Of a stretch of DNA of 7,394 nt, positions 7,113 to 7,394 are shown piece by piece. Under the pieces are notes generated by a model, which had not been told where the DNA came from, searched no databases, and saw only the letters and a program-made list of their open reading frames with translations. Position 1 is the first letter of the stretch. Every line of letters starts with the position of its first letter. The DNA comes from Nitrosopumilaceae archaeon. GTDB taxonomy: Archaea; Thermoproteota; Nitrososphaeria; Nitrososphaerales; Nitrosopumilaceae. The translations under genes were made by a program, and so were the position numbers. The DNA is taken from NCBI GenBank assembly GCA_021296165.1, contig JAGWAW010000068.1, positions 4,753 through 12,146 on the forward strand, written 5' to 3'.

Positions 7113-7127
7113 TAGCCATTCTGGCTA
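7113..7127. repeat. Hairpin TAGCCA-TTC-TGGCTA overlapping a stop codon
   Basis: A perfect 6-bp inverted repeat with a 3-nt loop contains the TAG stop (7127-7125) of the small membrane protein gene. It has no T-run directly after it. It may stabilise the 3' end or aid termination with the T7 tract further down, or it may be chance. Confidence 0.4.
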
Positions 7128-7343
7128 CCACGCCTTCCCCTCGTCCAGCATGGCCCCATCCGTGATGTCAATCCTGCGCTGGGCGTATGCGGCTATGCCG
7201 AAGCCGAGTGATACGCCCAGCCCGCCGCCCGCCAGGGCGACAATCCCGAAGATCACTAGTTCCAGGGCGCTGGTGACGGGGCTTGCTTCAAGGGCAACCC
7301 ACAACACAAACGGGACGCTCATGTAGAATGTGGCCAGCGCCAT
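7125..7343 (-). CDS. Small two-helix membrane protein of unknown function
   Basis: The product has 72 residues. I do not recognise its family. Two hydrophobic segments are visible: about residues 4-20 (FYMSVPFVLWVALEA region) and about 27-54. The second is glycine-rich (LAGGGLGVSLGFG), as in tightly packed helices. QRR at 55-57 follows the second helix, which suggests a cytoplasmic C-terminal tail of 18 polar residues with several acidic ones (ITDGAMLDEG). A helical hairpin with both ends inside would fit. The ATG at 7343-7341 is supported by a TATA-like box centred about 30 nt upstream, so the mRNA is probably leaderless or nearly so. A perfect palindrome lies between box and start, hinting at repressor control. 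It is separated from the ThyX-like gene by a T7 tract and about 400 nt, so it is likely its own transcription unit. Short length keeps confidence moderate. Confidence 0.7.
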   Translation of the reverse strand: MALATFYMSVPFVLWVALEASPVTSALELVIFGIVALAGGGLGVSLGFGIAAYAQRRIDITDGAMLDEGKAW

Positions 7344-7348
7344 CTGTG

Positions 7349-7367
7349 GGATTTATCGGATAAATCC
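7349..7367. promoter_or_regulatory. Perfect 19-bp palindrome, candidate operator
   Basis: GGATTTATC-G-GATAAATCC is a perfect 9-bp inverted repeat around a single central base. It sits between the TATA-like box (7370-7377) and the ATG at 7343, covering roughly -6 to -24 relative to the start codon. A one-base centre cannot form an RNA loop, so a dimeric DNA-binding protein is the natural reader. Bound protein there would block TBP/TFB or RNA polymerase. Confidence 0.6.
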
Positions 7368-7369
7368 AG

Positions 7370-7377
7370 ATTAAATA
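7370..7377 (-). promoter_or_regulatory. TATA-like box of the small membrane protein gene
   Basis: TATTTAAT on the minus strand is centred about 30 nt upstream of the ATG at 7343-7341. This predicts a start site within a few bases of the initiation codon. The surrounding sequence is AT-rich against a GC-rich genome. An alternative AT core, TTTAT inside the palindrome, is too close to the start. Confidence 0.5.
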
Positions 7378-7394
7378 CTAATTTCGCACGATAT

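Larger units (their letters stand above)
6713..7124. other. Noncoding interval of about 410 nt with hairpins and T-tracts; possible unannotated RNA
   Basis: No credible protein gene was found here. The minus-strand frames at 6742-6960 and 6593-6877 are low-complexity Arg/Gly/Pro-rich products with no domain. The interval contains short strong inverted repeats: GCAAG-G-CTTGC at 6822-6832, and GGAGG-CAC-CCTCC at 6870-6882 with outer GCA/TGC pairing. AGTGG is repeated at 6982, 7010, 7015 and 7024. There is a T-tract on each strand near 7030-7071. A plus-strand transcript from about 6736 to 7071 would be about 335 nt. I looked for tRNA T-loops, the SRP GGAAGG..AGCAGC loop and RNase P GAGGAAAGUC on both strands and saw none. 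Confidence 0.45.

Noticed and set aside
7066..7137. tRNA-Met-like stretch on the minus strand (D-arm-like GCC-AGAAT-GGC, CAT in a possible 7-nt anticodon loop)
   Set aside because: No T-arm (TTCRA loop) follows, the acceptor ends do not pair, and the anticodon stem has a mismatch. It also overlaps the stop of the membrane protein gene.
1..7394. CRISPR array, insertion sequence, prophage or defence cassette
   Set aside because: No spaced direct repeats, transposase or integrase was seen. HerA-NurA here sits with Mre11-Rad50, the housekeeping repair context, not with a defence effector.

Overview
The window reads as archaeal, most likely a GC-rich member of the Thaumarchaeota (Nitrososphaerota), similar in style to Cenarchaeum. 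The signs are a HerA-NurA-Mre11-Rad50 end-resection operon (an archaeal hallmark), TATA boxes centred about 25-30 nt upstream of likely leaderless starts, heavy use of the ATA isoleucine codon despite high GC, and a tandem ThyX-like protein. The organism assignment is inference; there is no rRNA or other taxonomic marker here.

All convincing genes lie on the minus strand, so transcription runs from high to low coordinates. At the right edge, 7125-7343 encodes a 72-residue two-helix membrane protein. Its promoter region holds a TATA-like box (7370-7377) and a perfect 9+1+9 palindrome (7349-7367) placed like an operator. A noncoding interval of about 400 nt follows (6713-7124), with T-tracts on both strands and several short inverted repeats. 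It may hold an unannotated RNA, but no known RNA family was recognised. Next comes a two-domain ThyX-like flavoprotein gene (5014-6681) whose catalytic signature appears split between the two domains. Then comes the repair operon: nurA (3786-4892), herA (2212-3789), mre11 (974-2212) and the 5' part of rad50 (1-972, cut by the window edge).

The four repair genes are packed end to end: 4-nt overlap nurA/herA with a TTG start for herA, 1-nt overlap herA/mre11, and 1-nt gap mre11/rad50. The internal genes have Shine-Dalgarno-like sequences, whereas the genes with their own TATA box look leaderless or nearly so. In known systems Mre11-Rad50 recognises and trims double-strand ends, and the HerA hexamer with NurA then drives long-range 5'-end resection for RadA recombination. 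The ThyX-like gene just upstream may be co-transcribed and suggests a link to thymidylate or flavin metabolism, but its activity cannot be assumed.

Most of the window is a well-known conserved module. The points most worth a second look are the complementary decay of the two ThyX-like domains, the palindromic putative operator, and the structured noncoding interval.
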